Source: Thermosipho japonicus
GTDB taxonomy: Bacteria > Thermotogota > Thermotogae > Thermotogales > Fervidobacteriaceae
DNA length: 64,000 bases
Assembly: GCF_014201655.1 (NCBI RefSeq)
Contig: NZ_JACHEX010000003.1
Coordinates: forward strand, 62,001 to 126,000
Reading direction: 5' to 3'
This document shows, one piece after another, positions 35,525 through 44,620 of the stretch. Position 1 is the first letter of the stretch. Each line of letters opens with the position of its first letter. The position numbers and the translations under genes were made by a program. The notes beneath the pieces are model-generated. The model was given only the letters and a program-made list of their open reading frames with translations, did no database searches and had not been told where the DNA came from.

Positions 35525-38035
35525 TTATTTACCTATTTGATAAATGTTATTATAAAGTGTTACTAAATTATTTATTATAGGTATCCAGTCAAGTGCTGTT
35601 TTAAATGCATCGGCTGGTACATAAACTATGTCTCCTGGTTCAACTCTTGGATTTTCTTCAATATTTCCACCTTTAATTGCTCCACTCAGGTTAACCTTTA
35701 TTGCTTCTCCATCAATTCCACCCTTGTACAGGTAAACTGCTGAAGGTGCTGCTTTTTCGCTAAAGTATCCAGCAGAAATTATCGCTTCAAGAACGGTTGT
35801 CCCATCATTGACTGAAATAACTCCAGGATTATTAACCTCGCCAAGTACATATGCTATATTTTGTGGAGCATCAATCACTTTAATAATATCTCCAGGTTTT
35901 ACATTAAAAGATAGGGTGTACTCGATATTTGAAATATCAATTATTTTTTCCGTTGCATCTCTTGTAAGTTTCACAAATTTATACCCTTTGTCAATCTCTG
36001 TTTTACTGATAATTTCATAAAGTGTTGTGTTTTCTTTATCAAGATAAAACATATTAGCTTTTCCTGTTTCATCTACTACAAACACATAGTTTTCCGTATC
36101 AACATTAAATATAATGGTGCTACCATTTTCAAGTTTAATATTTGAATGCTCATCCCAGGTAAATGTCGTCTTTGTAGAACCATTTAAAATCGTAACAGTT
36201 TTGCTTATTCCTTCCTGTATTCCACCAATTTTTGAAATAAGTGTTTTAAAATCAAATGGTTCAGAATTTGTAAATTCAACCATTGAATTTGGCATACCTT
36301 TTCCAAATACATAAACGTAATTTGGATTCTTTTCAGTCACAAATACAAAGTCGTTATTTTCAAGCTTTGCATTTTCTTTTCCTTCATACACCTTTTTTGC
36401 ATCCAATGTGTTTACAATCTGGCCGTTTCTTATAACATATACCTTATCAGAAGTATAATATAAATCTGGACCAATAATTAATCCTCCAAGTTTTCCAAAG
36501 AGCGTTTTAAGGTCAGTGCTTTCATCATAATCAAATTCGACTGTTCCAGTGTTTTTTATATAACCCATTGCAGTTACATAAATGGGTTTTTTTAAAGTTA
36601 CATTAAGTATTGATCCTTTTTCTATTTCCATATCTTTATTAAAATCTAATATTTTTCCGTTTAATGTAATGCTATCAATTTTTCTATAGTCTGAAAGTCC
36701 AACTTTTGCTAGTATTCTTTGAAGTGTTATTTTTTCATTCAAAGAAAAACTCACATATGAAGCAACATCTCCTGTTAAATAAACTGCATTTTCTTCAGAG
36801 TTTTTAATTACAACTGTGTCATACTTTTCAAGCGATATAGAAGGATTTTCATATATAAGGCTGTCTATATCAAAATCTTGTATCTTCCCATTTCTTACTA
36901 TTTGAACAGATTCAATTGATTCAGGCTGACTTATTCCTATCTTCTTAATCAAATATGATAAAGTCCTTGGTTCATTATGAAGCAAAGTAACACTTCCGCC
37001 GTTTAAACCAACTACATTTACAATGAATGGTTCGTATAATACCTGAACAATATCTCCTTTATTTAGATCGTAATCTTGGCTTCCAAAGATTACATCTTTA
37101 ACATTTAATTTTGTCTCATTGTTAATTACTACTATACCTTCATTTTCAACTTCTTCATCCAAAAGACCCGCTTTAGCAAGTAACGTTTTTAAAGTCTTTT
37201 TCTCATCAGGTAAAAACTTTATCTCTCCCTTATTTTTTACATATCCTTGAATGTATACATAGAATTCTGGGAACTTTGGAATGTAAATCCTTGAACCAGC
37301 AGAAAGTTCTATATCTTTTTTGTTTGAAATAACTTCTTTTAGATTGATTTCAACAACTTTTCCATCTACAAATACTTTTGCATTTTCAATATCTGCATAT
37401 TTTTCATCTAGTGGTCCAAGTTTTAAAAGGACATTACTCAATTTAATATCAGGTTCATATGGAATTTCAAGAGTATATGCACCCATTACCTTTATTGTTT
37501 TACTATCTAGAAGTGGTGGAATATAAATTATGTCTCCCTCTTTTAAAACTATATCTTTATCAAATTTTCCTTGATAAAAATATGGCAAAAGATTAACTGA
37601 AATTATATTATTCCCACGTTTTATTTGAATACTTTCAAAGTCAACGTTTGAATCTTTTGAAATACCAACAAAAGAAAATAACTTCGTTAAAGTTATGCTC
37701 GGATAAACAGAAATATCAAATACTTTGTTAACCGCGCCCTGTATAAAGACTAACATTGGTGCATATTCAACGACATAAACTGTAATTTGGGGATCTTTTA
37801 CAACTTTCTCTGCGTATGGTTTTAGTATTTGGGCTATTTCTTCAACTGTTTTTCCAACAACCATTATATTCCCAGCATATGGATAAGGAATAGTTCCATC
37901 AAATGCTACTTTAACTGTTCTTGAAAGCTGTGGTTGATTTAAAACCTCAATTGTTAAAGTATCTCCTACTCTTACAGTGTATGAAAATAGACTTACAGCT
38001 AAGATAACCAAGAATAAAAGAATAACTTTTTTCAT
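35525..38035 (-). CDS. SLBB-domain polysaccharide export protein, unusually long
   Basis: 836 residues; ATG at 38035 after GGGAGG. A signal peptide (KKVILLFLVILAVSLFSY) precedes a polysaccharide-export (Wza-type) domain: VRVGDTLTIEVLNQPQLS, then DGTIPYPYAG. A series of about eight to nine SLBB units of 80-90 residues follows, each with a VYVxGxV..pG-like strand and a later GDIVxVP-like strand. The last is GEVNNPGVISVNDG...PGDIVYVPAD. Ordinary Wza-type proteins are about 360-400 residues. No lipobox cysteine is seen. It is the first gene of cluster 1 and would form or reach a conduit across the outer layer. Confidence 0.88.
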   Translation of the reverse strand: MKKVILLFLVILAVSLFSYTVRVGDTLTIEVLNQPQLSRTVKVAFDGTIPYPYAGNIMVVGKTVEEIAQILKPYAEKVVKDPQITVYVVEYAPMLVFIQGAVNKVFDISVYPSITLTKLFSFVGISKDSNVDFESIQIKRGNNIISVNLLPYFYQGKFDKDIVLKEGDIIYIPPLLDSKTIKVMGAYTLEIPYEPDIKLSNVLLKLGPLDEKYADIENAKVFVDGKVVEINLKEVISNKKDIELSAGSRIYIPKFPEFYVYIQGYVKNKGEIKFLPDEKKTLKTLLAKAGLLDEEVENEGIVVINNETKLNVKDVIFGSQDYDLNKGDIVQVLYEPFIVNVVGLNGGSVTLLHNEPRTLSYLIKKIGISQPESIESVQIVRNGKIQDFDIDSLIYENPSISLEKYDTVVIKNSEENAVYLTGDVASYVSFSLNEKITLQRILAKVGLSDYRKIDSITLNGKILDFNKDMEIEKGSILNVTLKKPIYVTAMGYIKNTGTVEFDYDESTDLKTLFGKLGGLIIGPDLYYTSDKVYVIRNGQIVNTLDAKKVYEGKENAKLENNDFVFVTEKNPNYVYVFGKGMPNSMVEFTNSEPFDFKTLISKIGGIQEGISKTVTILNGSTKTTFTWDEHSNIKLENGSTIIFNVDTENYVFVVDETGKANMFYLDKENTTLYEIISKTEIDKGYKFVKLTRDATEKIIDISNIEYTLSFNVKPGDIIKVIDAPQNIAYVLGEVNNPGVISVNDGTTVLEAIISAGYFSEKAAPSAVYLYKGGIDGEAIKVNLSGAIKGGNIEENPRVEPGDIVYVPADAFKTALDWIPIINNLVTLYNNIYQIGK

Positions 38036-38098
38036 TCTAAAAACCTCCCAGTTCTATACTATTTTTCATTATTTTAAAACTTACTTAAACCAACTTTT

Positions 38099-38123
38099 AT
38101 TATAGCATATGGCATGCTATAAT
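38099..38123 (-). promoter_or_regulatory. Palindrome at the head of polysaccharide cluster 1
   Basis: ATTATAGCAT (38099-38108) and ATGCTATAAT (38114-38123) pair perfectly around five bases, with one more base pair outside. On the minus strand TATAAT at 38104-38099 is a plausible -10 box, about 65 bases before the SLBB start. With no T-run after either arm, an operator is more likely than a terminator. Confidence 0.5.
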
Positions 38124-38314
38124 AGAAGATATTTGCTTTTTTGCAAAAAATTCATTTTTGAATAATTCACACTAGTATGTATATCAATCCACATGATCCA
38201 AAATAATAACTTTTTATCAATTCCAATTTTTCATTTTTTAAAAAAATAGTATAGGATTTTAATATTTTATATTAAAAAGTAAAAAAACTCATTGATCAAA
38301 GTAAACTAAAAACA

Positions 38315-41300
38315 TTAAATTTCTCTATATTCATATCCCGGAGGAAAAGCTTTGAATTTTCTATCATTAGGCTCTTCGCCCATTTTTGAAATTTCTTTTC
38401 TGTAATTTTGCAAATGTTTTATTGGAATATCTACTACTTGTGCACCAAATATCCTATTTCCTTCAAGTGTTAATGCTTCTCTTTTGTGAATATCATAATA
38501 TGGAATTCTAACAACTGAACCACCATACACCCCAGTGTTGGCAATAACAAAGTTACAAAATACTAATTTACTCATAGCATCCGCTAATCCTATGTATGTA
38601 TTTACATCTTTGTTATAAGCAGGGACAAATATAGTATCGACATAACCTTTTAAGAATGAAAGGGTTTCTAATGAAAGGGCATCATAACATATCAAAATTG
38701 AAAATACACCAATGTTTTCAGACGAGTAAATAACAATTTTATCATCTTCAACTATTGTTATATTTCTTTCTTTGAAGTACTTTCTTTCTACATTATTGAA
38801 ATATTTTTTTAAACCATGAACTTTTAAAAGATATATGTCATTGTAAGGCCAAAGTAAAACATATCTATTACTAACTTCATCATTATTTAAATAATATTCC
38901 GTACCATATATGGCAATTTTACCAGTTTTTTTAGACCATTCTATTATATCCTTTTCAATATCTTTTGGAATAGAAAGCTCTGGTGCAATTAATAGATCTA
39001 TATCTTTTTCTTGAAAAACCTTTAATGCTACTATAATTTCTTTTCTCAACATACTTACAATTGGTTCTTTGTAAGACATATCATTATTAATATATTTGTA
39101 ATTACCTGCAAAATAATTTATAGTAGGTTGGAAAATTCCTATACGTAAAAAAGGTTTTAAAGAAGCCTTCCCATAAATTATTAATGGTAATCTAATATTC
39201 ATAGTATATTGCTTTTGAGAAATTATGTTTTCCAATTCTAAACGTATTATTTCTTTTAATTCTTTCTTCGAACTTTCATAAGGTTTGAGATCAACATAGC
39301 TATATTTACCTATAGCATCTGACAATTTGTTTATTATAGAACTGCTAGCAATAAGATTTTCTGTAAGTTCCTTCCATACATCCCTGAAAAGATTTCTTTT
39401 TTCAAGTTCAATTTGAGAAGAAAAACTTTCTAATAAAAATTCTTGTTTTAAAATTTGAATTATAATCCAATATAGTCCACGTTTTTTATCTTTTTTAGTT
39501 AAACTATCTTCGTGAGAAGTAACTTTAATAACTTTTTTAATATCTTCTTCTCTCTCTTTTTCATCTTTTTCCTTTTCTTCTTCTTTTTTATCTAATTTAT
39601 CTAATTCTTTTTTACCACCTAAAATTTCTTGGCTTAGTTTGTTGAAAGATTTTGTATCAATTTTTATTTTAAAGATACCATCCAAATCATCTTCTAAAAA
39701 ATCTTGAATTTCAAAAAGTAAATATATTAATAGTAATTTTTGAAAATAGGATAACTTAGCAATTTTCACAAAATTTGTCAAAGATATTTCTCCCATGTCA
39801 GACTTATCTCTTTGACATTTTACCTGCAGATATTCGTTAATATTATTTAAAATTAATTCACGATTTGGTTCCTCCTTCGTTTTATCAATTAAATCTTTAA
39901 GCGTCTTCTTGACACTGGCTGTGTCGGGAAGAATATTGTCATATGTTCCTTTTACTAATAATTGGACTAATTTATTAATGCCATCATTATCTTTTATTTC
40001 TTCAAGCACTTTTAAAGATTTTATTAAAATTTCTTCTTTTAGTTTTTTATTTTCTAAAGATGAATACATTCTAAAAAACATGTAAGCCTTTAATTTTTCT
40101 GAAATATTTTTATTATTTTCTACACTTTCAAGAATAAGCTTAGAAGATTCCAAATCATCTCGTTTTGCTCGAAACATGTTAATCAGTAATTTGTAACATA
40201 GACTTTCATCATCTTTAGTTTCAGTTGACAAATTATAGACAGAAACTTTTGAATTAATTATCTTTTTATATTCATTTTCGTTGCTGATACGTTCTGCTCC
40301 TTTCAGAATTTTCTCCTTGAACTTCTTATTTTTAAAATCCAATAGTGTTATTAAATCTAATAATTCAGATACTAGCATAGGATTGTTTTCAAACAAACTC
40401 ATTTTTTTTCCATCTAAAATTTTTTTAATTACATTATTAATATCCCTTATAAATTCTTCAGGAATATAAACGTTTTCGTACAAATTTTTTCTTAATACTT
40501 GATTTATATACTTTAAAAATTCCAAGTAAAGATATGCCTTCCCATCATTTTCTATCATTACCTTTTCCTCAATAAAATCTAAAATTTTGACTAGGTAATT
40601 TTTTTTAATTTTATTTTTACAAGGATCTGAAAATTTATCTCCATTAGAATATATTAGAAATATAAGTTCTATATATCTTTTATAAAGTTTCGTTTTAGAA
40701 GGAGTATTGATAATAGCATATTCTAGGTCTAAAAGTGCGTTCTCTATTAAAGTTCTAATTTTTACTTTGTTTTCTCTTTCTTCATTTAATTTTATAACAT
40801 TTGAGAAACCTTCCAATTTTAATTCTTTTTCTAAATTACACCATTGTTCTGACTTAAAGATTAAAGGGTGTTTTAATGCATTTTCAACAATTTTTGTAAT
40901 TAAATGCGCAGAAAATGATCTACGGGTTTGTGGTGCGATTTTATCTTCATCAAAATATGATCTAATCAAATTTCTTGTACGATCAAAACTTTCTAAAAGC
41001 TCTTTCATTGTAGATAAACCAAATATTTTTTCGGACAGAATAGACATTTCGTTAAAAACTGTTGTTTGAAAGTCTTGATAATTTTCTCTAGTTAAAGTAA
41101 AATTTTCTAAAAACATTTTTCTTAAACTATCTATTTCTACTAAATCATCTTCATTAAAAATTATTCTTAAGAAGTTTTCGTTAAATTTTTCCTCATCATC
41201 ATTAATTTTATTTGAATCATTTAATTTTAGTAAGTTTAATACTCGATTAAAAAAGGAATTATTATCATTTGTATTCTTATCCAAAAAAGCTTTGCAATAT

Positions 41301-42439
41301 TTGTAGTAATCGTTCAAAATACTAGGCTTTAGTTTATCTAAATTTATACTAAGCCCTAGCTCTTTCAAGTCTTTTTCAATATCTTTTGCAGTATTAATTA
41401 AGGTTTGAAAATTACTTGAAATAAGCACAATATCGTCTACATATCTAAAATAGCCAAATATTTCTCTATTATCGAATTTCTCATTGATCAATTCATCCAT
41501 CTTAACATCGAGATTGAAAAGATAGATATTGGACATAAAGCCAGATGCCAACAATCCAACTGGGAGACCTACGTTTGTTGGACTGTCGTGGTTTCCAAAA
41601 GCTCCTTTTATTTGAAAATTCAATAGTTTTTCTAAGTAATTCTTAATTTTATTTTTGTCTTCACTCAAACTAGTAAACTCAAGTATTTTTTTAACATTGT
41701 TCAATAAATTTTTGATATTTATGGAAGGAAAAAATCTTTTAATATCAATTTTCATATAGAATAATTTATCTATTTTAGAAGTACAATTATCAATATTTTT
41801 GTAGCAAAATAGTGGAAATTTACTCTTCCATACATCAAAGTCCTTCTCTTTGTTTTTAATCTTTTTATGAACCCAAATAGCTTCTCCATCCAAATTTTCT
41901 TCCATATTCAGTAATTCTTTTTCAATATCTGTAAGTTCTAGTCTAAGAATATTTCCTAAAAAAATCTTTTGGTATCTTCTAAATGGTTTATATGACATAT
42001 TAAATGATCTATATATTTCTTTGCTTGGCACATTGTAATCACTATATTCCCATTTTCCAGTCTTTAAATTTTTCCCTAAAAATCTCCACATTCTATTTCC
42101 AAAAGAATATCTTGGCATAATTTTGTCTATTGGAGGTCCAAAAATGTTCAAAAAGCTTATCCAAAGGACTTGAAAATCAAATGGTATGTAATAATAATCT
42201 CTAGTTTTCCCAGATGATTTTGGTATTTTATAGTAATAGAGTGGAATAAAAAAATCTTCTTTAGAATCAGTAGCCGCAATAATATCAATCATGCTTTTAA
42301 TTTCTTTAATTTTTCCTTCTAAATTCCATTCCCATTCAAATGCTTCACTTTCAACCAAACTTCCGTTAAGTGCATTCCTTACCTTTAAATATGCTCTTAG
42401 TATGTTTGAATCATTTTTCCAATCTTCTAAGAAACCCAC
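38315..42439 (-). CDS. drt1: Reverse transcriptase-nitrilase, DRT type 1 (UG1) antiphage protein
   Basis: 1374 residues, starting at GTG (42439) seven bases after GGAGGGG. The N-terminal third is a reverse transcriptase of the 'unknown group': KIDIKRFFPSI (Asp232), GLPVGLLASGFMSN (291-304) and RYVDDIVL (YVDD at 333-336). A helical region of some 700 residues follows, with a highly charged Lys/Glu stretch near 950. The C-terminus is a nitrilase fold: APELSIP (Glu1154), KVHGLKK (Lys near 1206-1212) and LICYDAL (Cys1251), giving the Glu-Lys-Cys triad. This fusion defines DRT1, shown in other bacteria to protect against phage. Both active sites look intact. It stands alone, next to other defense genes. 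Confidence 0.9.
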   Translation of the reverse strand: MGFLEDWKNDSNILRAYLKVRNALNGSLVESEAFEWEWNLEGKIKEIKSMIDIIAATDSKEDFFIPLYYYKIPKSSGKTRDYYYIPFDFQVLWISFLNIFGPPIDKIMPRYSFGNRMWRFLGKNLKTGKWEYSDYNVPSKEIYRSFNMSYKPFRRYQKIFLGNILRLELTDIEKELLNMEENLDGEAIWVHKKIKNKEKDFDVWKSKFPLFCYKNIDNCTSKIDKLFYMKIDIKRFFPSINIKNLLNNVKKILEFTSLSEDKNKIKNYLEKLLNFQIKGAFGNHDSPTNVGLPVGLLASGFMSNIYLFNLDVKMDELINEKFDNREIFGYFRYVDDIVLISSNFQTLINTAKDIEKDLKELGLSINLDKLKPSILNDYYKYCKAFLDKNTNDNNSFFNRVLNLLKLNDSNKINDDEEKFNENFLRIIFNEDDLVEIDSLRKMFLENFTLTRENYQDFQTTVFNEMSILSEKIFGLSTMKELLESFDRTRNLIRSYFDEDKIAPQTRRSFSAHLITKIVENALKHPLIFKSEQWCNLEKELKLEGFSNVIKLNEERENKVKIRTLIENALLDLEYAIINTPSKTKLYKRYIELIFLIYSNGDKFSDPCKNKIKKNYLVKILDFIEEKVMIENDGKAYLYLEFLKYINQVLRKNLYENVYIPEEFIRDINNVIKKILDGKKMSLFENNPMLVSELLDLITLLDFKNKKFKEKILKGAERISNENEYKKIINSKVSVYNLSTETKDDESLCYKLLINMFRAKRDDLESSKLILESVENNKNISEKLKAYMFFRMYSSLENKKLKEEILIKSLKVLEEIKDNDGINKLVQLLVKGTYDNILPDTASVKKTLKDLIDKTKEEPNRELILNNINEYLQVKCQRDKSDMGEISLTNFVKIAKLSYFQKLLLIYLLFEIQDFLEDDLDGIFKIKIDTKSFNKLSQEILGGKKELDKLDKKEEEKEKDEKEREEDIKKVIKVTSHEDSLTKKDKKRGLYWIIIQILKQEFLLESFSSQIELEKRNLFRDVWKELTENLIASSSIINKLSDAIGKYSYVDLKPYESSKKELKEIIRLELENIISQKQYTMNIRLPLIIYGKASLKPFLRIGIFQPTINYFAGNYKYINNDMSYKEPIVSMLRKEIIVALKVFQEKDIDLLIAPELSIPKDIEKDIIEWSKKTGKIAIYGTEYYLNNDEVSNRYVLLWPYNDIYLLKVHGLKKYFNNVERKYFKERNITIVEDDKIVIYSSENIGVFSILICYDALSLETLSFLKGYVDTIFVPAYNKDVNTYIGLADAMSKLVFCNFVIANTGVYGGSVVRIPYYDIHKREALTLEGNRIFGAQVVDIPIKHLQNYRKEISKMGEEPNDRKFKAFPPGYEYREI

Positions 42440-42500
42440 TTTTCAACCCCTCCAATTAAAAGTATCATCAATAACTTTCAATAGGAAAATAATAAAAAAG

Positions 42501-42600
42501 GCTACACCTGTTACATATATAAAACATCAATATGAAGGTGTAACCCATGAAAGTGTTCTCTTCAATTTTATTTTACTACAAAAATACTCTTCAAACTATT
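42501..42600 (+). mobile_element. Decayed insertion sequence end, copy B
   Basis: GGCTACACCTG, then GAAGGTGTAACCC and TATTTTACTACAAAAATACTC match copy A (23943-24060) in order and spacing. The reading frame LFNFILLQKYSSN resembles LNIILLQKLLN of copy A in a shifted frame. Nothing beyond the first 30 or so codons of a transposase is recognisable. Confidence 0.45.
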
Positions 42601-43222
42601 TAATACTGTATAGATTGGAAAGATCGTCAAAAAAGAAAATGAAGAATTTTACAACAAAAAATATCCACACAGCGCGTTGAAACACAGAAGTCTCCGGGAG
42701 GTATACAAAAAATATCTAAGTTATACAAAAATTTCTTGATTTTTGTCTAATTTCTTGGGAGACATTACAATACGGATATATTCTCTCTTTCTTTTATAAA
42801 GTTCATTTAAAGTAGTGATTTTAAACAATTCAACCCTTTCAAATCTCAAGATAAAAAAAGCTTTCAAATCAACTTTTCACCTCTTTTTAAAGCTTGAGAA
42901 AAAGACAACAATTTTGATATAAATAAATTCTACTTCTGCATACTTAGGAAACATTATTACATTCCAAAAAAGATCCTATTATAATTAGAATTACTAATAA
43001 TAAAATCTTTCTATTTTTTGCAAAATATTTACTCTCCCCAATTAACATTAACAGAATTATTTCAAAAACAACTTTATGTTTTCTTCCTAAAAGGAGTTTT
43101 TACCACTTTAATTAGTCTTTTTGAAAATCCAGAGTATTTAGATTTCTCTTTATTTATCTTTCAGTCATTACTTTAAATAAAACTTAATTGACAACATATT
43201 ACTTTCGAAATTTACCTACTAA
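42601..43222. other. Gene-free interval upstream of the reverse transcriptase gene
   Basis: About 620 AT-rich bases. GTCTCC at 42691-42696 and GGAGAC at 42760-42765 could pair over a long loop, but the stem is only six bases. No ORF with a ribosome site is found. A noncoding RNA for the adjacent reverse transcriptase is not excluded. Confidence 0.4.
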
Positions 43223-43942
43223 CTATTCATTCGAACTTACTTCAATAAATTTATTCCCTAAATATCTTAAATTTAATTCCGTTTGTTTAAAGAATGAATC
43301 CCAATTTTTATAAATTCTAAAACTTAAATCTTTGTCAGAATACTCTTTTCCAATATACTTTTTTATTAATTCTCTCAAACCTGGCACAATCCGTGTAAAT
43401 TCATACCTTTTCTTGTAGCAGGGACATGCTGGTATTTTATAAATATCTATGAAACCTCTTTTTATATTTTTTGGGACACATTTAGCATTTTTCTTCCAAT
43501 ATGTCTTTTCTCGATAGTTTTTGGGAATACATTTTTTATTTTCAAAATCATCTTTCCACCCCCAAAAATCTTTACATAACTTTTTAAAAAGATTATCATC
43601 AACTATAGTAAAATCAATATCAGAATTCTTGCCAAAATTTTTTGGAAAACAATTAGGGTCTAACGAATAACCTATTCTCGCACTTCCTATAATAAACATG
43701 TTTTTAGGAAAAATACCTAGCTTGCTTGCTAAATAACTCCTTATTCTCTCATACAAGTATGGTACATCTTTAAAAACATAAGGGACTCCTTCAGTCAGCC
43801 ACAAGCGTATAAACTCTTTCAATTTATACGGCTTTATACTTTCATCTTTTAATATACACACAAAAGTATTTTTTAAAGATTTATGCTCTGGATATGGATG
43901 TTTTAAATCCAATAACTCTCTTTCAATTTCATAAAAATTCAT
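43223..43942 (-). CDS. Nucleotidyltransferase-like protein
   Basis: 239 residues. The sequence GSARIGYSL (Gly86-Ser87) followed by SDIDFTIVD (Asp108, Asp110) is the active-site pattern of the pol-beta/MNT nucleotidyltransferase superfamily, which transfers AMP or other nucleotides to proteins or RNA. A cluster of cysteines (PACPCYKKRYEF) follows. Its ATG overlaps the end of the GT51 gene by 14 bases, with GGGGGG serving as ribosome site inside that gene, so the two are co-translated. It ends an operon that also holds HEPN-type genes; MNT nucleotidyltransferases commonly act as antitoxins to HEPN RNases. That pairing here is inference. Confidence 0.7.
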   Translation of the reverse strand: MNFYEIERELLDLKHPYPEHKSLKNTFVCILKDESIKPYKLKEFIRLWLTEGVPYVFKDVPYLYERIRSYLASKLGIFPKNMFIIGSARIGYSLDPNCFPKNFGKNSDIDFTIVDDNLFKKLCKDFWGWKDDFENKKCIPKNYREKTYWKKNAKCVPKNIKRGFIDIYKIPACPCYKKRYEFTRIVPGLRELIKKYIGKEYSDKDLSFRIYKNWDSFFKQTELNLRYLGNKFIEVSSNE

Positions 43943-44561
43943 AGACCCTTCCCCCCATAACTTGAATTTTCACTCTAAAAAACATCTTATATATACTATA
44001 TAGTTCTTCTAAATCTTCTTGAGTAAGTAGTTTTTTTATTTCAGGTCGCTTTAATATTCTCTGTATTCTATCAATCCTAACTTTATTTGGTAACGCAATT
44101 CTTTCTACTAAGAAGAAACTTTGAGCTTTACTAAGAGTTATGGGTTGTTTATTAAAATATCCTAATGCAGCTTCATAAACGCCAAAATATGATTTTCCAA
44201 AATATACTTTATTTAAATACCTATACATAATTTCTTCTTTTGAATATTTTTTCTCAAATACAATAGCACCATAAACTTTTTTTAACTTGTCTATCACTTT
44301 TCCAAAGCATAAATTTAAATTACTATTCTCAAGTACAAATAATTGCTGCGAAATAGTACTTGCTCCTTGTTTTATACTCAAATATCTAGCATTAACGAGA
44401 AAAGCTCTTATAAACCCTAAATAGTCAATTCCTTTATGACTCAAAAATCTCTTATCTTCGATAAGAAAAACAAATCTTAGAAAATCACTACTTATTTGAT
44501 ATTTTTTTGAAAAATTTTCTATCCATAAATTACATATATTCAAATATTTATTCTCCAGCAT
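43929..44561 (-). CDS. Soluble stand-alone GT51 peptidoglycan glycosyltransferase
   Basis: 210 residues from the ATG at 44561, which follows AGAGGTAAT; an upstream ATG at 44603 has no site. It carries the GT51 motifs in order: IEDKRFLSHKGID (catalytic Glu35), QGASTISQQL, SKEEIMYRYLNKVYFG and GVYEAALGYF, so it looks like a complete transglycosylase catalytic core. Normal enzymes of this family polymerise lipid II outside the membrane and have an N-terminal membrane anchor. Here the first 25 residues are not hydrophobic, there is no signal peptide, and no transpeptidase domain follows. Its place in a HEPN-nucleotidyltransferase operon is unlike a cell-wall gene. Confidence 0.8.
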   Translation of the reverse strand: MLENKYLNICNLWIENFSKKYQISSDFLRFVFLIEDKRFLSHKGIDYLGFIRAFLVNARYLSIKQGASTISQQLFVLENSNLNLCFGKVIDKLKKVYGAIVFEKKYSKEEIMYRYLNKVYFGKSYFGVYEAALGYFNKQPITLSKAQSFFLVERIALPNKVRIDRIQRILKRPEIKKLLTQEDLEELYSIYKMFFRVKIQVMGGRVYEFL

Positions 44562-44620
44562 AAAAATTACCTCTTTAATTTTTGTTTTTGCATTTTTTAA
44601 CACCTATACAAACAACTTTT

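Noticed and set aside
42291-42680. 129-codon plus-strand frame across the start of the reverse transcriptase gene
   Set aside because: Its first part is antisense to DRT1 and its end overlaps the decayed insertion sequence; it is not a gene of its own.
42691-42765. Six-base inverted repeat GTCTCC/GGAGAC as a structured RNA for DRT1
   Set aside because: The stem is too short and the loop too long to claim structure from sequence alone.
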